Program-made: the position numbers and the translations under genes | Assembly (NCBI GenBank): GCA_902778535.1 | Contig: CACYYG010000034.1 | Coordinates: 1 to 64,000, forward strand | DNA length: 64,000 nucleotides | Source of the DNA: an uncultured Prevotellaceae bacterium | GTDB lineage: Bacteria > Bacteroidota > Bacteroidia > Bacteroidales > Bacteroidaceae | Reading direction: 5' to 3' | Notes under the pieces: generated by a model | Told to the model about the DNA's origin: nothing | What the model saw: the letters and a program-made list of their open reading frames with translations, nothing else | The model's database searches: none | Shown: piece after piece, positions 7,898-17,050 of the stretch | How positions within the stretch are numbered: the stretch's first letter is position 1 | Layout of the letters: the number at the start of each line of letters is the position of its first letter

Positions 7898-9967
7898 CTA
7901 TTTGTCGTTTGCGGAAAAGTTTTTCAGGCCTTTCTCGAGAAAATCGATATAGGCAGCGATGTCCTCGTCGTAGGATCGCAGACCATTCAACGGCTTACCT
8001 GTGGCAGGGTCGAGGAGCACGTAGAACGGCTGGGTGTTGGCACCAATCTTCAAGCGCTCTAAATAGCTCCACTTGTCGCCCACGGTACGCAGCTTGCGTG
8101 TGGTGCCGTCGACGTCGGCCACTTCGACGGGTTCGGGCAGCGGCGTCTTGTCGTCGACATAAAGGGAGATGAGCACATACTTGTCGTTGAGAATGTCGCG
8201 CACTGTCTGGTCGGTCCACACGGCGGCCTCCATCTTGCGGCAGTTCACGCAGCCAAAGCCGGTGAAGTCTACCATCACAGGCTTGCCTTGGGCGCGCGCG
8301 GCAGCCATGCCTAAATCGTAGTCAGTGTACTTGGCCTCCACACTGCCCTCGTAAAGGTTGAAATCCTGCGTGTTCATAGGCGGCGAGAAGGCGCTGATGG
8401 CCTTCAGCGGAGCGCCCCACAAGCCAGGCACCATATAGACGGCGAAAGCCAGCGACACCCATCCGAGGAAGAACTGCGGCACGTTGGTCTTGCGACTGTC
8501 GTCGTCGTGCGGGAATTTCAGCCATCCAAGCAGATAGGCGCCCAACAGGGCAAAGAGCACAATCCAGAGTGCGAGGAACGTCTCACGGTCGAGCAGATGC
8601 CAGCCATAGGCCAGGTCGGCCACGCTCAGGAACTTCAGGGCGAAGGCCAGCTCGATGAAGCCCAGCACCACCTTCACCGTATTCATCCATCCGCCCGACT
8701 TCGGGGCCTGCTTCAGCAACGAGGGGAAGAGGGCGAAGAGCGTAAACGGGATGGCCAGTGCGATGGCAAAGCCCAACATGCCAATGGTGGGTGCGACAAT
8801 GTCGCCCTGCGTCGAGACGGCTACCAGCAGGAAGCCCACGATGGGACCCGTGCATGAGAAGGAGACCAGGACGAGGGTAAAGGCCATGAAGAAAATGGAG
8901 AGCAAGCCTGTTGTCTTTTCTGATTTCTCATCCATCTTGTTCGACCAAGAAGATGGCAGCGTCAGCTCAAACGCTCCGAAGAACGAGGCAGCAAAGACAA
9001 TGAGCAACAGGGCGAAAATGATGTTGAAAACAGCGTTGGTGCTGAGTGCGTTCAGTGCCGAGGCTCCGAAGAGCAGCGTCACCAGCAGACCCAGCAACAC
9101 ATAGATGACCACGATGCTGAGTCCATAGATAATGGCCTCGCGAATGGCTTTCTTCCTATCCTTGTTTCTTTTCAGGAAGAACGAGACCGTCATCGGAATG
9201 ATAGGCCAGACACAGGGTGTGAGGATAGCGAGGAAACCTGCCAGCAGGCCCTCCAGGAAAATCATCCACCACGACAGGCTCATGTCGCCGTCGCCCGCCG
9301 TCGAGCCAAAGGCGTTCAGCTCGTCGGTGATGGGCGCCCAAAGAGAGCTGACACCCGCTTCCTCTCCAAGGGAAGGAAGGCTGATTAGACTATCCGATTC
9401 TAAAGGCTGCTGGGGAGTGTCTACTACAGAGCTATCTGATTCTGCGGATTGAGGAGCAGCAGCATCTGTGCTTGAACCATCCAAGCCCTCCTCCTCGGGG
9501 GAGGGGCTGGCGATGGGCGCCTCGCCGCTCTTGCTGAACTCCACCGTTGTGGGCGGCATACACATCTCGTCGTTGCAGGCACCGTACTCCAGGTAGCAGC
9601 TGATGTTGTACTTCGGCTTGGTGAAACGGATTTTCTGCACAAAGGCCCCGCGATTCTCAAAGAACCGCAGCGTGGCGCCGAACATTTCGTCGAACTGTTC
9701 CTTCACCTGACCACGCGGCTGCAGCTTGCCCACCAGTTCAACGCCTTCCAGCTTGTCGGCATTGAAGGTGGCGCGGGTGGGACCATCGTCGCTGATGTCG
9801 GTGGAATAAACGTGCCAGCCGGGGTCGATGGTGGCACTGAAAACGATTTCCGCATTGTTTCCCTCCAGCATTTTCATCTCGCTGCTGAAGTGCACGGGCT
9901 CAGCCATCTGTGCTCTGCCTAAAATGGCCAGCATCAGCATAGCTATGAGAAAAGCACATTTCTTCAT
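7898..9967 (-). CDS. dsbD: Thiol:disulfide interchange protein DsbD
   Basis: A 689-residue membrane protein that moves electrons from cytoplasmic thioredoxin to the periplasm. It has a signal peptide (MKKCAFLIAMLMLAILG), an N-terminal DsbD-alpha-like immunoglobulin-fold domain with the Cys pair CNDEMC, a Ser/Pro/Glu-rich linker, eight or so transmembrane helices (CcdA-like core with CVWPIIP and SCTGPIVG cysteines), and a C-terminal thioredoxin domain with CVNC (DFTGFGCVNCRKME). The linker carries two GC-rich palindromic tracts (9353-9384 and 9484-9516) like those seen in other genes. It lies between the C69 dipeptidase and cyuA on the same strand. The assignment is firm. Confidence 0.93.
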   Translation of the reverse strand: MKKCAFLIAMLMLAILGRAQMAEPVHFSSEMKMLEGNNAEIVFSATIDPGWHVYSTDISDDGPTRATFNADKLEGVELVGKLQPRGQVKEQFDEMFGATLRFFENRGAFVQKIRFTKPKYNISCYLEYGACNDEMCMPPTTVEFSKSGEAPIASPSPEEEGLDGSSTDAAAPQSAESDSSVVDTPQQPLESDSLISLPSLGEEAGVSSLWAPITDELNAFGSTAGDGDMSLSWWMIFLEGLLAGFLAILTPCVWPIIPMTVSFFLKRNKDRKKAIREAIIYGLSIVVIYVLLGLLVTLLFGASALNALSTNAVFNIIFALLLIVFAASFFGAFELTLPSSWSNKMDEKSEKTTGLLSIFFMAFTLVLVSFSCTGPIVGFLLVAVSTQGDIVAPTIGMLGFAIALAIPFTLFALFPSLLKQAPKSGGWMNTVKVVLGFIELAFALKFLSVADLAYGWHLLDRETFLALWIVLFALLGAYLLGWLKFPHDDDSRKTNVPQFFLGWVSLAFAVYMVPGLWGAPLKAISAFSPPMNTQDFNLYEGSVEAKYTDYDLGMAAARAQGKPVMVDFTGFGCVNCRKMEAAVWTDQTVRDILNDKYVLISLYVDDKTPLPEPVEVADVDGTTRKLRTVGDKWSYLERLKIGANTQPFYVLLDPATGKPLNGLRSYDEDIAAYIDFLEKGLKNFSANDK

Positions 9968-9971
9968 ATTC

Positions 9972-10022
9972 CTTTACTCCCTCACTCCTTTACTCCTATA
10001 CTCCTAAACATCCTTACTCCTT
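9972..10022 (-). repeat. Tandem AGGAGTA-like repeats before dsbD
   Basis: Read on the minus strand, the 46-bp gap between the dipeptidase and dsbD contains five or six copies of a 7-9 bp unit (AGGAGTA and variants) and little else. Each copy resembles a Shine-Dalgarno core. Because Bacteroidota initiation generally depends little on SD pairing, a simple-sequence expansion is the more cautious reading. Confidence 0.7.
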
Positions 10023-11720
10023 TACCTCATAGCGACTGCCAGTCTGGCGGATAAGCTCGCGGGCGAAGCGCTGCGGATAGCCGGGACGCTTCACAGTGGC
10101 ACCGAGGCCGTTGGGCGTGCGCAGGAAGCGTCCATGCTCGTCCTCGGGCTTTGAGGTCATGTCGTTGTACTTCACGATGAGGTACGTGGCCAGCTGCTTC
10201 CAGCGCGCCAGCATCTGCTCGGCTTTCTCGGCGGTATAGGCGGTGAGATAGGCCACGCGTGCGTCGCCGTTGAGCGACAGTGCCTTGTCCTCCACCTCCT
10301 TCTGCAGACGGAAGTAGCTGTTGTCGAGCGAGTCGCGCACCTGTTCCAGACTTGGGAACATCATTGCATAGCGAGGATAAACCATGTTGCTGACCCAGTT
10401 CTGCACCCAGAAGGCATTGTCCATTGAGAACGTCAGGTCGTCGGCACCCGGTGTGTTATAAGGCTTTGGCGACTCGGTAGCGCAGCAGTACACAGGCGTG
10501 AAAGGCACCATGTTGCCGTCGTCGTTGGCAAACCAGAAGCAGCCGCCCACTTCACGCGGCAGCCACGAGCGCATCTGACTGACATAGACGAAGCCTGCCT
10601 GCTGCGTGCTGACAGGGCGCTCGTTGAAATATTTCTTTCCATCGACCTCGAAGTACAGCGGCGTTGGTCTGTAGGGCATCTCCCAGATGCCGCCGCCAAT
10701 GTCCGAGCCCTTGGCATCACTTGCCACACTGAAGGGTGTGCCCTCGTAGTGGTCGCGCATGGCAGCCTCGACGTCGGCCACGCAGAGCAGACGGTTGGGC
10801 TTCACCCACAGCGGCAGCACCTCAGCGTTGGGGTCGTGGCCCTCAGCCCAGGGGATATAGCGGTCCATACCGTCGGCATAGCGGTTGAAGAACTGCCACA
10901 CGCGGGCATCGCAGATGCGGCGCCCTGAGAAATCGGGTGCTGCGTAGGCTGCATTGTAGCTGAAGTCCTGGTCGCGCTTGCCGTCATACCATCCCATGAT
11001 GCGGGCATAGCTGACAACGTTTTTCGACCACAGCACGGTCTCCTTGCCTTTTTCCTCTTTCTTGGCAGGCATGAAGGTGGTGATGCGGCTCTGGTTGGCG
11101 TGACCGCAAATCATGTCGTCGGGTATGCGCATGGCCACCCACACGGTGCGCCCCAGCTGCTTCTTGGCGGCAGGCTTCAGGGTGGACATGACAGAGTCGT
11201 TGACAAAGGCGCCCATCATCTCCATGATCCAAGCCTCGTTGGGGTCGCATATCGTAAACGTCTCGCCCTCAGAGCAATAGCCGTACTGCTCCACCAGCGA
11301 AGTCATCACGCTGATGGCCTCGCGGGCCGTCTTCGAGCGCTGCAGGGCGATGTAGATGAGCGAGCCGTAGTCGATGATGCCGGTTGTATCGACCATCTCC
11401 TCACGTCCGCCGAAGGTCGTCTCGCCGATGGTGACCTGCCACTCGTTGATGTTGCCGATGACGTTGTAAGTCTCCTCAGCCTCGGCTATCTGGCCTAAGT
11501 ATTTGTTGGTATCCCAGTCACGCACATCGCGCATCGTGCCCTTGGGGTGACGGGCGGCGGGATAATGCACCAGTCCCTGGAACATGCCGTAGCTGTCGGC
11601 AGAGTAGGAGCAGATGACGGAGCCGTCCTTCGATGCCTTCTTGCCTACGATGAAGTTTGTACACGCCAGGGCGCCTGCTGCGGCCAGGGCGAACACAGAT
11701 AAAATCAACAGTCGTTTCAT
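10014..11720 (-). CDS. C69 family dipeptidase, secreted
   Basis: A 568-residue Ntn-hydrolase of peptidase family C69. Residues 1-19 form a signal peptide ending ALA, and cleavage would expose the catalytic Cys20 of CTNFIVGKKASKDGS, the arrangement expected for N-terminal nucleophile hydrolases. Further family segments are TTFGGREE, SEGETFTICDPNEAWIMEM and the long C-terminal helical part. It probably cleaves dipeptides in the periplasm or outer envelope, which suits an amino-acid-fermenting Bacteroidales cell. It is first in a minus-strand group with dsbD and cyuA. Exact substrate is unknown. Confidence 0.9.
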   Translation of the reverse strand: MKRLLILSVFALAAAGALACTNFIVGKKASKDGSVICSYSADSYGMFQGLVHYPAARHPKGTMRDVRDWDTNKYLGQIAEAEETYNVIGNINEWQVTIGETTFGGREEMVDTTGIIDYGSLIYIALQRSKTAREAISVMTSLVEQYGYCSEGETFTICDPNEAWIMEMMGAFVNDSVMSTLKPAAKKQLGRTVWVAMRIPDDMICGHANQSRITTFMPAKKEEKGKETVLWSKNVVSYARIMGWYDGKRDQDFSYNAAYAAPDFSGRRICDARVWQFFNRYADGMDRYIPWAEGHDPNAEVLPLWVKPNRLLCVADVEAAMRDHYEGTPFSVASDAKGSDIGGGIWEMPYRPTPLYFEVDGKKYFNERPVSTQQAGFVYVSQMRSWLPREVGGCFWFANDDGNMVPFTPVYCCATESPKPYNTPGADDLTFSMDNAFWVQNWVSNMVYPRYAMMFPSLEQVRDSLDNSYFRLQKEVEDKALSLNGDARVAYLTAYTAEKAEQMLARWKQLATYLIVKYNDMTSKPEDEHGRFLRTPNGLGATVKRPGYPQRFARELIRQTGSRYEVKE

Positions 11721-11761
11721 AATCCTATATGTTTCTTTATTCAGATTCGGCTTTCAGCCTA

Positions 11762-11769
11762 CAAAAGTA
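11762..11769 (-). promoter_or_regulatory. -7 element of the C69 dipeptidase gene
   Basis: TACTTTTG on the minus strand, 41 nt before the ATG at 11720; it fits TAnnTTTG. Confidence 0.55.
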
Positions 11770-11865
11770 CACATTATTTCTAATATGACGGCCTTTCCAT
11801 TAAAAAAACTTTCTCTCGTTTCTGCAATTGCGAGCCATTTTAGCCACAGGATGCTCAAAATGTCG

Positions 11866-11948
11866 GTAACATCGAGGGTTACTGTTAGTAACCACGTGGG
11901 TTACTGTCAGTAACCACGCGGGTTACTGTTAGTAACCCACGTGGTTAC
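11866..11948. repeat. 22-bp-period palindrome array C (4 units)
   Basis: Units start at 11866 (degenerate, GTAACATCGAGGGTTAC), 11888, 11910 and 11932, each exactly 22 bp apart. Orientation changes from ACC-CACGTGG-GTT to its complement between units. It lies between the dipeptidase promoter and the 3' end of the radical SAM gene. Flanking sequence on both sides (for example GGGAACA just after the array) is shared with array D, so C and D are copies of a longer element. Confidence 0.9.
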
Positions 11949-11968
11949 AAAAGGGAACAAATACGTTT

Positions 11969-12598
11969 TTAGCGAAGTAGTGACGCGCGCTTATCTACAT
12001 AGTATTCGAAGCAATCGAAACGGGTGTAGCCCAAGGCCTCAAGCTGCTGCTGACTGCGCTGGCGGTCGGCAGCGGTATTGTAGTTGGCAATAAGAGGCAG
12101 GCGGATGGTGACGTGCTCCTGCAAATGCCGACTGGCAAGCAAATGCAGGTTCTGCTGCACGAGGGCTGGTGTGCCGCCCGTGTAGCGCTGGTAGATGTCG
12201 GGACTCAAATCCTTCACATCTATATAATAATAATGTACGTAGGGAATGACGGTCTCAAGCCGCTCGGCCGGCACATTGAGCGACGACTCTAAATAGATGT
12301 GCCACTCTTTCGGACAGAGCTGGGCGAAGCGCTCGATGAAGTCGCTGTAGAGCAGCGGCTCGCCGCCGCCAAAGCAGACGCCGCCGCCAGTGGCCAAGAA
12401 GTAGAGGTTGTCCTTCATCAGCTCATCCACCAGCTCCTCAGGCGTCATCCACTGCCAAATGCCTTCCTCCTCCCAGCACTGGCGGTTGAGGCAATAGGCA
12501 CAACGCAAAGGGCAGCCGTGAAAGGCCACCAGCGTGGTGACGCCGTCGCCATCGACGGTGAGCCGATGGCGGGCGATGGCTATGAGCGGGGCTTTCAC
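11969..12598 (-). CDS. Radical SAM protein, glycyl-radical-activase-like
   Basis: A 209-residue radical SAM protein with CPLRCAYC (CxxxCxxC, about residues 29-36) binding the [4Fe-4S]-SAM cluster, followed by GGGVCFGGGEPLLYSDFI, the GGE motif region typical of pyruvate-formate-lyase activating enzymes. It is shorter than PflA and lacks a clear second ferredoxin insert. Translation probably starts at GTG (12598), which overlaps the TGA of the upstream TonB-like gene by 4 nt (GTGA), implying translational coupling. No glycyl-radical enzyme is adjacent, so the target is unknown. The radical SAM call is secure; activase function is inferred. Confidence 0.8.
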   Translation of the reverse strand: MKAPLIAIARHRLTVDGDGVTTLVAFHGCPLRCAYCLNRQCWEEEGIWQWMTPEELVDELMKDNLYFLATGGGVCFGGGEPLLYSDFIERFAQLCPKEWHIYLESSLNVPAERLETVIPYVHYYYIDVKDLSPDIYQRYTGGTPALVQQNLHLLASRHLQEHVTIRLPLIANYNTAADRQRSQQQLEALGYTRFDCFEYYVDKRASLLR

Positions 12599-13296
12599 TC
12601 AGCCTTGAAAGTGACAGGAAGGGAGTATTTGGTAATGACAACCTTGCCAAGCTGCTTGCCGGGATGCCATTTGGGCATGGCTTTGACCACACGAAGCGCC
12701 TCCTTATCACAAGCCGGACTGAGCGACTTGACCACCTTTGCGTCGCTGATGCTGCCGTCTTTCCCAATGCTGAAAGAAACGATGACGCGACCGACAACAC
12801 ATTCTTCGTCAGGCATTTGGACATTTTCTTTCAGATAGGCCTCCAAGGCTGTCTGTCCGCCAGGGAAATGAGGTTGCTCTTCCACGATGCCATCCAGCAC
12901 CTTCTCGTTGGCTTTCACAGGCAGGATGCTGTCTTCGGTCATTCTCAGCGGTTTGCCCATCAGTTCTTTTTCAAGACTGTCTTTTACCATTACTGGAGGT
13001 TCAGGCGGCATCACGGGGATGCCGGCAAGGGGCGGCTGAATAAGCTTGCCTACACCGCAGCCGCTCAGGCCGACCATACCCATGGCGATGCCGGCCACGG
13101 CCACCTTCTTGCCCAGCTTTTTCCGCTTCAGGAGTTCGCTTTCCAGGTAGCGCACCTCAGCCTCACAGGCAGGACAGGTGCCGGCGCAGTCACCCTCGTG
13201 GGTACATTCCTGCGGCTCGTATTCAATCTCGTTAGCCTCTGCAATCTGCTTGCGGATGGCTTTCAGCGTGTTGCAAGTGTGGCGTCCTCTTGTCAT
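12595..13296 (-). CDS. TonB-like protein with N-terminal Cys cluster
   Basis: A 233-residue protein. The cytoplasmic N-terminus carries a cysteine cluster (CTHEGDCAGTCPACE, about residues 31-45), then basic residues and one membrane helix (about 64-84, VAVAGIAMGMVGLSGCG). A proline-rich stretch (PPEPPVMV) leads to a C-terminal TonB domain (about 145-233) with VGRVIVSFSIGKDGSI and KWHPGKQLGK. Such proteins are frequent in Bacteroides and Prevotella and may energise outer-membrane receptors, though this family often lacks a dedicated ExbBD partner. Its stop overlaps the next start by 4 nt. The Cys cluster suggests metal or redox sensing, which is inference. Confidence 0.8.
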   Translation of the reverse strand: MTRGRHTCNTLKAIRKQIAEANEIEYEPQECTHEGDCAGTCPACEAEVRYLESELLKRKKLGKKVAVAGIAMGMVGLSGCGVGKLIQPPLAGIPVMPPEPPVMVKDSLEKELMGKPLRMTEDSILPVKANEKVLDGIVEEQPHFPGGQTALEAYLKENVQMPDEECVVGRVIVSFSIGKDGSISDAKVVKSLSPACDKEALRVVKAMPKWHPGKQLGKVVITKYSLPVTFKAE

Positions 13297-13306
13297 TTCA
13301 ACGGCT

Positions 13307-14803
13307 CTATTTGTTCAGTTTCCAGGTGACACCGTCCTTAGTGTCCTTCACCTCAAAGCCGGCGGCGGCGAGGGCGTCGCGAATCTGGTCGCTGGTGGCC
13401 CAGTCTTTGGCGGCCTTGGCCTTGGCGCGCAGGTCGAGCACCATGTCTACGACCTTTCCGAAGGCCTCCTCGCGGGCTTCAGTCTCATTGCCTTGTGAAG
13501 AAACGTTGCTTAATCCGAGGATGTCCTCGGCAAAGAGATGCATCACCTCCTTCAGCTCCTTCAGGCAGTCGGCGCAGATGGTGGCCTTGTGGTCAACAAG
13601 ACGGTTGACGACGGTTGCGCCCTCGAAGAGCAGACTGATGACCTGCGGCGTGGCCAAGTCATCGTTCATGGCGTCATAGCAGCGGTTGCGCAGGGTCTTG
13701 ACCACCTTTTCTGTCTCTGTGTCACATTGAGGCATCACCGCAATGCGCTCAAGGTCGGCGATGGCGTTGGTAAGTTTCTCCAAGCCTTTCTCGGCAGCCT
13801 GCAAGGCCTCGTCGCTGAAGTCAACGGTGCCGCGATAGTGAGCGGAGAGGATGAAGAAGCGGATGGTCATGGGCGAATAGGGCTTCGACAGCAATTCGTG
13901 CTTTCCGGTGAAGAACTGCTCAAGGGTGATGAAGTTGCCGAGCGACTTGCCCATTTTCTGCCCGTTGATGGTAATCATATTGTTGTGCATCCAATACTTC
14001 ACAGCCTGATGGCCCATGGCGGCCTGTGCCTGGGCAATCTCGCACTCATGGTGGGGGAAGACGAGATCCATGCCGCCACCGTGGATGTCGAACTCCTCGC
14101 CGAGGTACTTGCGGCCCATTGCCGTGCACTCGCAGTGCCAGCCGGGGAATCCGTCGCTCCAGGGCGAGGGCCAGCGCATGATGTGCTCAGGCTGTGCCTT
14201 CTTCCACAGGGCGAAGTCGGCCTGGTTGCGCTTCTCGCCTACGCCGTCCAATTCGCGGCTGGCGTCCTTCACGTTCTCAAGCGAGCGTCCGCTGAGGATG
14301 CCATACTGGTATTTCTTGTTGTAGGCCTCGATGTCGAAGTAGATGCTGCCGTTGCTCTCGTAGGCAAAGCCGTTGTCGAGAATCTGCTGCACCAGTTGCT
14401 GCTGCTCAATAATATGGCCTGTGGCGCATGGCTCAATGCTGGGCCTTAAGACGCCCATCGAGTCCATAGCCTGATGGTAGCGGCGGGTGTAGTATTGCGC
14501 TATCTCCATCGGCTCCAGCTGCTCCAGCCGGGCTTTCTTGGCAATCTTGTCTTCGCCCTCGTCGGCGTCGTGCTCCAAGTGGCCCACATCAGTGATGTTA
14601 CGCACATAGCGCACCTTATAGCCCAGATGCTTGAGGTAGCGGAAGAGAATATCGAAGGTGATGGCAGGACGGGCGTGACCCAGATGCGGGTCGCCATAGA
14701 CGGTGGGGCCGCAGACATACATGCCCACATTAGGGGCGTGCAGCGGTTCGAAACGTTCTTTCTGTCGTGTCAGTGTATTGTAGATGACAAGTCTTGATTC
14801 CAT
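13307..14803 (-). CDS. cysS: Cysteinyl-tRNA synthetase
   Basis: A 498-residue class I aminoacyl-tRNA synthetase, usual length for CysRS. It has [15 protein letters not shown] with the zinc Cys and the HIGH-type HLGH (about 31-45), [15 protein letters not shown] with further zinc ligands, [13 protein letters not shown], and KMGKSLGN (the KMSKS loop). The DALR-type helical C-terminus ends in GVTWKLNK. The 33-bp gap after proC contains CACTCAACA twice, a leader motif also found before uxuA and the kinase-like gene. The TonB-like gene follows 10 bp downstream, so co-transcription is likely. Confidence 0.97.
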   Translation of the reverse strand: MESRLVIYNTLTRQKERFEPLHAPNVGMYVCGPTVYGDPHLGHARPAITFDILFRYLKHLGYKVRYVRNITDVGHLEHDADEGEDKIAKKARLEQLEPMEIAQYYTRRYHQAMDSMGVLRPSIEPCATGHIIEQQQLVQQILDNGFAYESNGSIYFDIEAYNKKYQYGILSGRSLENVKDASRELDGVGEKRNQADFALWKKAQPEHIMRWPSPWSDGFPGWHCECTAMGRKYLGEEFDIHGGGMDLVFPHHECEIAQAQAAMGHQAVKYWMHNNMITINGQKMGKSLGNFITLEQFFTGKHELLSKPYSPMTIRFFILSAHYRGTVDFSDEALQAAEKGLEKLTNAIADLERIAVMPQCDTETEKVVKTLRNRCYDAMNDDLATPQVISLLFEGATVVNRLVDHKATICADCLKELKEVMHLFAEDILGLSNVSSQGNETEAREEAFGKVVDMVLDLRAKAKAAKDWATSDQIRDALAAAGFEVKDTKDGVTWKLNK

Positions 14804-14836
14804 TGTTGAGTGTTTATTGTTAAATGTTGAGTGACA

Positions 14837-15616
14837 TTACTTTAAGCCGGCCTTCAAGCCGCGAATGACGGCAGACGTAAAACCGGCATGCTCCATCTCG
14901 TTGAGGCCTTTGATGGTCACACCGCCAGGCGTCGCCACTAAATCGATGGCCTGCTCAGGATGCATACCGCTGGCTTGGAGCAGCTCTACGGCACCCTTCA
15001 TCGTCTGCATGACGATGTTCTTGGCATCGTCGGCCTTGAAACCTAATTCCACGCCACCCTCGCTGGCAGCACGGATGTAACGCATGGCGTAGGCAATGCC
15101 ACAGGAGGCCAGCGTCGTGCCGGCGGCGAGGTGCTGCTCGTCGGTGATGATCACCTGCCCCATCTCTTCGAAGAGCTCCTTCACCTGTTCTGTCTGTTGC
15201 GACTGAGTCGCAGCACACGGGACGAGGAAGGTCATGGACTGTAGCTGCGCGATGGCTATGTTCGGGATGCAGAGGAACAGCGGGGGACACTGCGCTCCCA
15301 GCCACTCCTGAATCTTCTGCGATGGCACGCCGGCGGCAATCACCACCAGCGTCTGCCTGTCGGGGCGCAGCGCGTCCTTAATGCCTGAGAGCACCTGCTC
15401 CACCAGCCACGGCTTCACGACGACCATCACCACATCGGCATCAGCCACAGCCTTTGCGTTGTCGGTAGTGGTGCTGACGCCCAATGCTGCAAACTTGCTG
15501 AGCACGGCCTGCGACGGGTCGCTCACGCAGATATCTTTCCCTTCATGTCCGGCCTTCAGCAGGCCCTCGGCGGTGGCGCCGCCCATGGCGCCCGCGCCTA
15601 TCATTGTTATCTTCAT
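14837..15616 (-). CDS. proC: Pyrroline-5-carboxylate reductase
   Basis: A 259-residue NAD(P)H-dependent enzyme making proline from pyrroline-5-carboxylate. The Rossmann motif MIGAGAMGGATAEGLL is at residues 5-20, VVVKPWLV lies mid-domain, and the C-terminal dimerisation domain has the family signature ATPGGVTIKGLNEMEHAGF. I prefer the ATG at 15616; an in-frame TTG at 15625 would add three residues. It lies 12 bp after the argD-like gene, which fits a shared arginine/proline transcript. Confidence 0.93.
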   Translation of the reverse strand: MKITMIGAGAMGGATAEGLLKAGHEGKDICVSDPSQAVLSKFAALGVSTTTDNAKAVADADVVMVVVKPWLVEQVLSGIKDALRPDRQTLVVIAAGVPSQKIQEWLGAQCPPLFLCIPNIAIAQLQSMTFLVPCAATQSQQTEQVKELFEEMGQVIITDEQHLAAGTTLASCGIAYAMRYIRAASEGGVELGFKADDAKNIVMQTMKGAVELLQASGMHPEQAIDLVATPGGVTIKGLNEMEHAGFTSAVIRGLKAGLK

Positions 15617-15628
15617 CTTCTTCAATTT

Positions 15629-16768
15629 TCAATCTTCCTCCGGTTGTACTCTGATGAGTCTTTCTATAAAGTCGTCGGCGTCGGCCTTTGTCAGACACAG
15701 CGGCGGCAGCAGGCGCAGAATGTTCTCTCCTGCAGCGCCCGTGAAGCAATGCTCGTGGCGGATGAGCGGCTTGCGCACCATCTTGTGCGGCATGTCGAGC
15801 TCGATGCCAATCATCAGGCCGCGGCCGCGCACCTCCTTGATGTGCGAGCTGCCTATGTTGCGGATGCCCTCCATGAGGTAGTCGCCGATGACACGGGCGT
15901 TCTCCACCAGTCCCTCATCTTCCATCACATCGAGCGTAGCCAAGGCAGCGGCGCATGCCAGATGGTTGCCGCCGAAAGTGGTGCCCAGCTGCCCGTAGAC
16001 GGGTTCGAAGTCGGGGCTGATCATCACGGCACCCATGGGGAATCCGTTGGCGATGCCCTTAGCCATGGTGATAATGTCGGGCTTGATGCCCAGATGCTGA
16101 TGTGCGAAGAACTTGCCGCTACGCCCGTAGCCGCACTGTATCTCGTCGCAGATGAGGGGCACGTGGTAACGTTTGCAGGCGTAGGCCAGCTTCTGCGCGA
16201 ATTCCGGTGTGGCCATCTTCACGCCGCCCACGCCCTGAATACATTCCAGGATGACAGCTGCGATGCCACCGCGTGACAGCTCACGCACCCAAGGCTCCAG
16301 GTCGTTCAGCGGCAAGAAGCGCACGTGGTGGTTGTCGTTGATGGGCGCCACAATCTTACGGTTATGCGTCACCTCCACTGCCAGAGACGTTCTGCCGTGG
16401 AAAGCGCCCTCGCAGGAGAGCACGCGCACATTGCCCGTCTTGAATGATGCCAGCTTCAGCGCGTTCTCGTTGGCCTCGGCGCCGCTGTTGATGAGGAAGA
16501 GCTGATAGTCCTCATAGCCGCTAATCTTGCCTAACCGCTCGGCGAGTTCCACCTGCAATTTGTTCACAACTGAGTTCGAGTAGAAAGCAATCTTCTGCAA
16601 CTGCTCCGTTACCTTCTCTATATAATGCGGATGCGAATGTCCGATGCTGATAACAGCATGGCCTCCGTAGAGGTCAAGATACTCCTGCCCCTTGTCATCC
16701 CAGACGCGGCAGCCTTTGCCTTTGACGATGTTTACGTCGAAGAGCGGATAAACGTCGAATAGTTTCAT
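15629..16768 (-). CDS. argD: Acetylornithine / class III aminotransferase
   Basis: A 379-residue PLP-dependent class III aminotransferase. It shows GAEANENALKLA, FHGRTSLAVEVT, the Asp of LICDEIQCGYGRSG and the Schiff-base Lys in TMAKGIANGFPMGA. Its length and start (LFDVYPLFDVNIVKGKG) match the Bacteroidetes ArgD group, which uses N-acetyl- or N-succinylornithine. It is first in a run with proC and then cysS, and it has its own promoter (16794-16801). Other class III substrates cannot be excluded, but the proC neighbour supports an arginine/proline role. Confidence 0.88.
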   Translation of the reverse strand: MKLFDVYPLFDVNIVKGKGCRVWDDKGQEYLDLYGGHAVISIGHSHPHYIEKVTEQLQKIAFYSNSVVNKLQVELAERLGKISGYEDYQLFLINSGAEANENALKLASFKTGNVRVLSCEGAFHGRTSLAVEVTHNRKIVAPINDNHHVRFLPLNDLEPWVRELSRGGIAAVILECIQGVGGVKMATPEFAQKLAYACKRYHVPLICDEIQCGYGRSGKFFAHQHLGIKPDIITMAKGIANGFPMGAVMISPDFEPVYGQLGTTFGGNHLACAAALATLDVMEDEGLVENARVIGDYLMEGIRNIGSSHIKEVRGRGLMIGIELDMPHKMVRKPLIRHEHCFTGAAGENILRLLPPLCLTKADADDFIERLIRVQPEED

Positions 16769-16793
16769 GTCGCTGATTGTTTTGATTTTGTGG

Positions 16794-16801
16794 CAAAGAT
16801 A
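16794..16801 (-). promoter_or_regulatory. -7 element of argD
   Basis: TATCTTTG on the minus strand, 26 nt before the argD ATG. Confidence 0.6.
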
Positions 16802-16951
16802 CGCTAAAAATCTGACAAACCGACACTTTCGCCTATCTTTTTGCTAAAAAATACCATTTTTCTGCCTTTAACGGTCCATTGGATGGTCGGCAGGCGTGTG
16901 CCATAGTCATCACAATCATCGACCAGTCAGATTGATGGGTGTCAGGAGGAT

Positions 16952-17015
16952 CCTCTAAAATCTGCTGCGGAGCCTCTAAAAATAGCTGCGGAGCCTCTAA
17001 AATTTACTGCGGAGC
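16952..17015. repeat. Three 21-bp direct repeats
   Basis: CCTCTAAAAT-N-TGCTGCGGAG-type units start at 16952, 16973 and 16994 (period 21). They are direct, not palindromic, and lie in the 397-bp gap between argD and dacB. No reading frame across them looks like a gene. Confidence 0.8.
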
Positions 17016-17050
17016 ACCCCGATGGGCGGCTGCGGGTCTGGGGCGCCTTC

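Noticed and set aside
13538..14449. 303-residue plus-strand open frame opposite cysS
   Set aside because: Antisense of the CysRS catalytic domain, a common artefact of GC-rich codon bias.
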